A stretch of DNA of 64,000 nt from Bacteroidia bacterium. GTDB lineage: Bacteria; Bacteroidota; Bacteroidia; B-17B0; Aurantibacillaceae. The position numbers and the translations under genes were made by a program. The notes below the pieces were generated by a model. The model saw nothing but the letters and a program-made list of their open reading frames with translations. It was not told where the DNA came from and ran no database searches. Location: the NCBI GenBank assembly GCA_022842625.1, contig JALHPG010000005.1:22705-86704 (forward strand). Reading direction: 5' to 3'. This document shows positions 62,401 through 64,000 of this stretch, in pieces. The first letter of the stretch is position 1. Each line of letters begins with the position of its first letter.

Positions 62401-63663
62401 CTATCTTAATTTAAGCGTTACGAATGTTAATACAGCCAACATAATTCCAATAATAAAAAAGCGCATAACAATTTTTGATTCATGAAATCCACTTTTTTGA
62501 TAATGATGATGAAGTGGTGCCATTTTAAATAATCTGTGTGTACTTGCGTATTCAAGCCCTCTTCTTTTCTTTTGGTATTTAAAATAAAACACCTGAAGAA
62601 TTACAGAAATATTTTCTACTAAGAATACTCCACATAAGATCGGGATCAATAATTCTTTACGAATTGCAATAGCATACACTGCAATAATTCCACCAATTGC
62701 CAAACTTCCGGTGTCGCCCATAAAAACCTGAGCAGGAAATGAATTGTACCATAAAAATCCTACGCAAGCACCAATAAAGGCCGCCATAAATACAACCAAC
62801 TCACCAGAATTTGGTATATACATAATATCTAAGTAATCAGCAAAGATCGTATTACCCGATACGTATGCTAATATGCCAAGCACCACGCCAATGATAGCAC
62901 TAGTACCGGCAGCCAATCCATCTATTCCGTCGGTTATATTAGCGCCATTAGAAACTGCTGTAACAACCAGTATAACCATTGGAATAAATATTATCCAACC
63001 GTACTTTGCACAATCATCACAAAACCATGAGATTGCTTTACCATAATCTAACTCATTATTTTTAAAAAATGGAATGGTGGTTTTTAGATTTTTTACTGCT
63101 GTTGCCGAGTATACAGGTGAATTCAAATTTTTCTCTACTCCTGTTGAAATAGTACCAAGATCTTTTGAAGTTGAAACAATACGCTCTTTAATTACAACAT
63201 CCGGATGAAAATAAAAAACACAACCAACAATTAATCCAATTCCAATTTGTCCGATGATCTTAAATTTACCTTGCAGACCTTCTTTATTTTTTTTGAAAAC
63301 TTTAATGTAGTCATCTAAAAAACCAATACCGCCAAGCCATACAGTTGAAATAAGCATTAATACGATATATACATTTAATATTTTAGCAAATAATAATGTT
63401 GGGATAATGATAGCGGCAATAATTATTATTCCACCCATAGTAGGCGTGCCGGCTTTTTTTGTTTGTCCTTCTAAACCCAATTCACGAATAGTTTCGCCAA
63501 TTTGTTTTTTACGAATAAATTCAATGATCTTTTTTCCAAATATTAATGAAATGATCAAAGAAGAGATCAATGCCAAAGCTGCACGAAACGAAATGTATTG
63601 AAACACTCCGGCTCCGGGAAAGTCGAACGTTTTATCTAAATATTGAAAGAAATAATATAACAT
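62401..63663 (-). CDS. mraY: Phospho-N-acetylmuramoyl-pentapeptide transferase MraY
   Basis: MraY transfers phospho-MurNAc-pentapeptide to undecaprenyl phosphate, forming lipid I. The 420-residue membrane protein contains the catalytic-site segments [24 protein letters not shown] and [12 protein letters not shown] plus MAPLHHHYQ. It is about 60 residues longer than E. coli MraY because of a soluble loop at about 160-215, which is usual in Bacteroidota to my knowledge. It is one base from murE. Confidence 0.96.
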   Translation of the reverse strand: MLYYFFQYLDKTFDFPGAGVFQYISFRAALALISSLIISLIFGKKIIEFIRKKQIGETIRELGLEGQTKKAGTPTMGGIIIIAAIIIPTLLFAKILNVYIVLMLISTVWLGGIGFLDDYIKVFKKNKEGLQGKFKIIGQIGIGLIVGCVFYFHPDVVIKERIVSTSKDLGTISTGVEKNLNSPVYSATAVKNLKTTIPFFKNNELDYGKAISWFCDDCAKYGWIIFIPMVILVVTAVSNGANITDGIDGLAAGTSAIIGVVLGILAYVSGNTIFADYLDIMYIPNSGELVVFMAAFIGACVGFLWYNSFPAQVFMGDTGSLAIGGIIAVYAIAIRKELLIPILCGVFLVENISVILQVFYFKYQKKRRGLEYASTHRLFKMAPLHHHYQKSGFHESKIVMRFFIIGIMLAVLTFVTLKLR

Positions 63664-63664
63664 G

Positions 63665-64000
63665 TTATATATCTAGCGTTTTAATTGTTTCTTTTAAAAT
63701 TTCAAAATCATCAAATGGATGTTTTACTCCTTTTATTTCCTGGTACTTTTCGTGTCCTTTTCCTGCTATCAAAATAATATCTCCCGGATTACTCAAAGAA
63801 AGCGCCGTTTTAATTGCTTCCTTTCTATCTGATATCCTTAAAGTTTTTTTCATATCAGCAGGATTAATTCCTTTTTGCATTTGATCTAAGATCGCTTCCG
63901 GATCTTCGCTTCTTGGATTATCGGCAGTTAAAATTATTTTGTTGCTATACTCGCAAGCAATTGCTGCCATTACAGGACGCTTAGCTGCATCTCTATCACC
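63665..64000 (-). CDS. murE: UDP-MurNAc-tripeptide synthetase MurE, C-terminal part (partial)
   Basis: The frame runs off the window edge, so only 111 residues are present. They begin [15 protein letters not shown], followed by [10 protein letters not shown] and the late [10 protein letters not shown] motif, all typical of the MurE C-terminal domain. The DNPR motif in MurE marks the meso-diaminopimelate-adding enzyme. The apparent ATG at 63970 is internal, not the start. Confidence 0.95.
   Translation of the reverse strand, partial: GDRDAAKRPVMAAIACEYSNKIILTADNPRSEDPEAILDQMQKGINPADMKKTLRISDRKEAIKTALSLSNPGDIILIAGKGHEKYQEIKGVKHPFDDFEILKETIKTLDI

Overview
The window is AT-rich chromosomal DNA from a member of the Bacteroidota. 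The evidence is consistent across it. There are two secreted proteins with type IX secretion (T9SS, type B) C-terminal sorting domains, a PorP/SprF-family protein, a complete Alternative Complex III (act) operon feeding cytochrome c oxidase, Bacteroidota-type TAnnTTTG promoter motifs, and a large LeuRS of the Bacteroidota form. I see no tRNA, rRNA, CRISPR array, phage or transposase gene. Much of the window is core metabolism; the accessory interest lies in surface proteins and repeats. TTG and GTG starts are frequent.

Layout. 1-2.8 kb: the end of tsaB, then an ECF sigma factor overlapping a membrane TPR protein, with a divergent secreted plug-domain protein across a perfect palindrome. 2.8-12 kb: a long minus-strand run, in transcription order a small basic secreted protein, purD, ccmB, ccmC, ccmD, ccmE, ccmF, a DUF2520 dehydrogenase-like gene, a KdsC-like phosphatase, a UbiA prenyltransferase and maf. 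12-16.7 kb: a T9SS-secreted fibronectin-like protein, a secreted VWA protein and an LpxR-like outer-membrane protein. 16.8-28.4 kb: the respiratory operon actABCDEF-coxB-coxA (minus strand), in which quinol oxidation by Alternative Complex III passes electrons through c-type haems to an aa3-type oxidase. The neighbouring ccm genes supply cytochrome c maturation. 28.4-41 kb: a 489-base divergent intergenic region, an orphan gene with a GNAT-like region, then a PorP/SprF gene downstream of a 3191-residue SprB-like repeat adhesin.

41-53 kb: NUDIX hydrolase, SIS-domain sugar-phosphate isomerase and lipB (plus strand); a short envelope-sugar cluster GT2-GT9-SDR (minus strand); a TMTC-like membrane TPR protein, an omega-amidase-like nitrilase, leuS and a seven-repeat secreted protein that looks like a beta-propeller lectin (plus strand). 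53.3-64 kb: the division and cell-wall (dcw) cluster on the minus strand, murE (partial)-mraY-murD-ftsW-murG-murC-ftsQ-ftsA-ftsZ.

The least expected structure is a family of degenerate arrays with a seven-base period, at five sites: the ccmB/ccmC, ftsA/ftsZ and murC/murG gaps, the lipB/SDR gap, and inside the leuS reading frame. Four of the five are two-armed with dyad symmetry; the leuS copy is one arm. leuS also carries a second, unrelated dispersed repeat in frame. I know of heptamer repeats in cyanobacteria (STRR) and of palindromic elements inserted in genes (Rickettsia RPE), but I do not know a description of this family.
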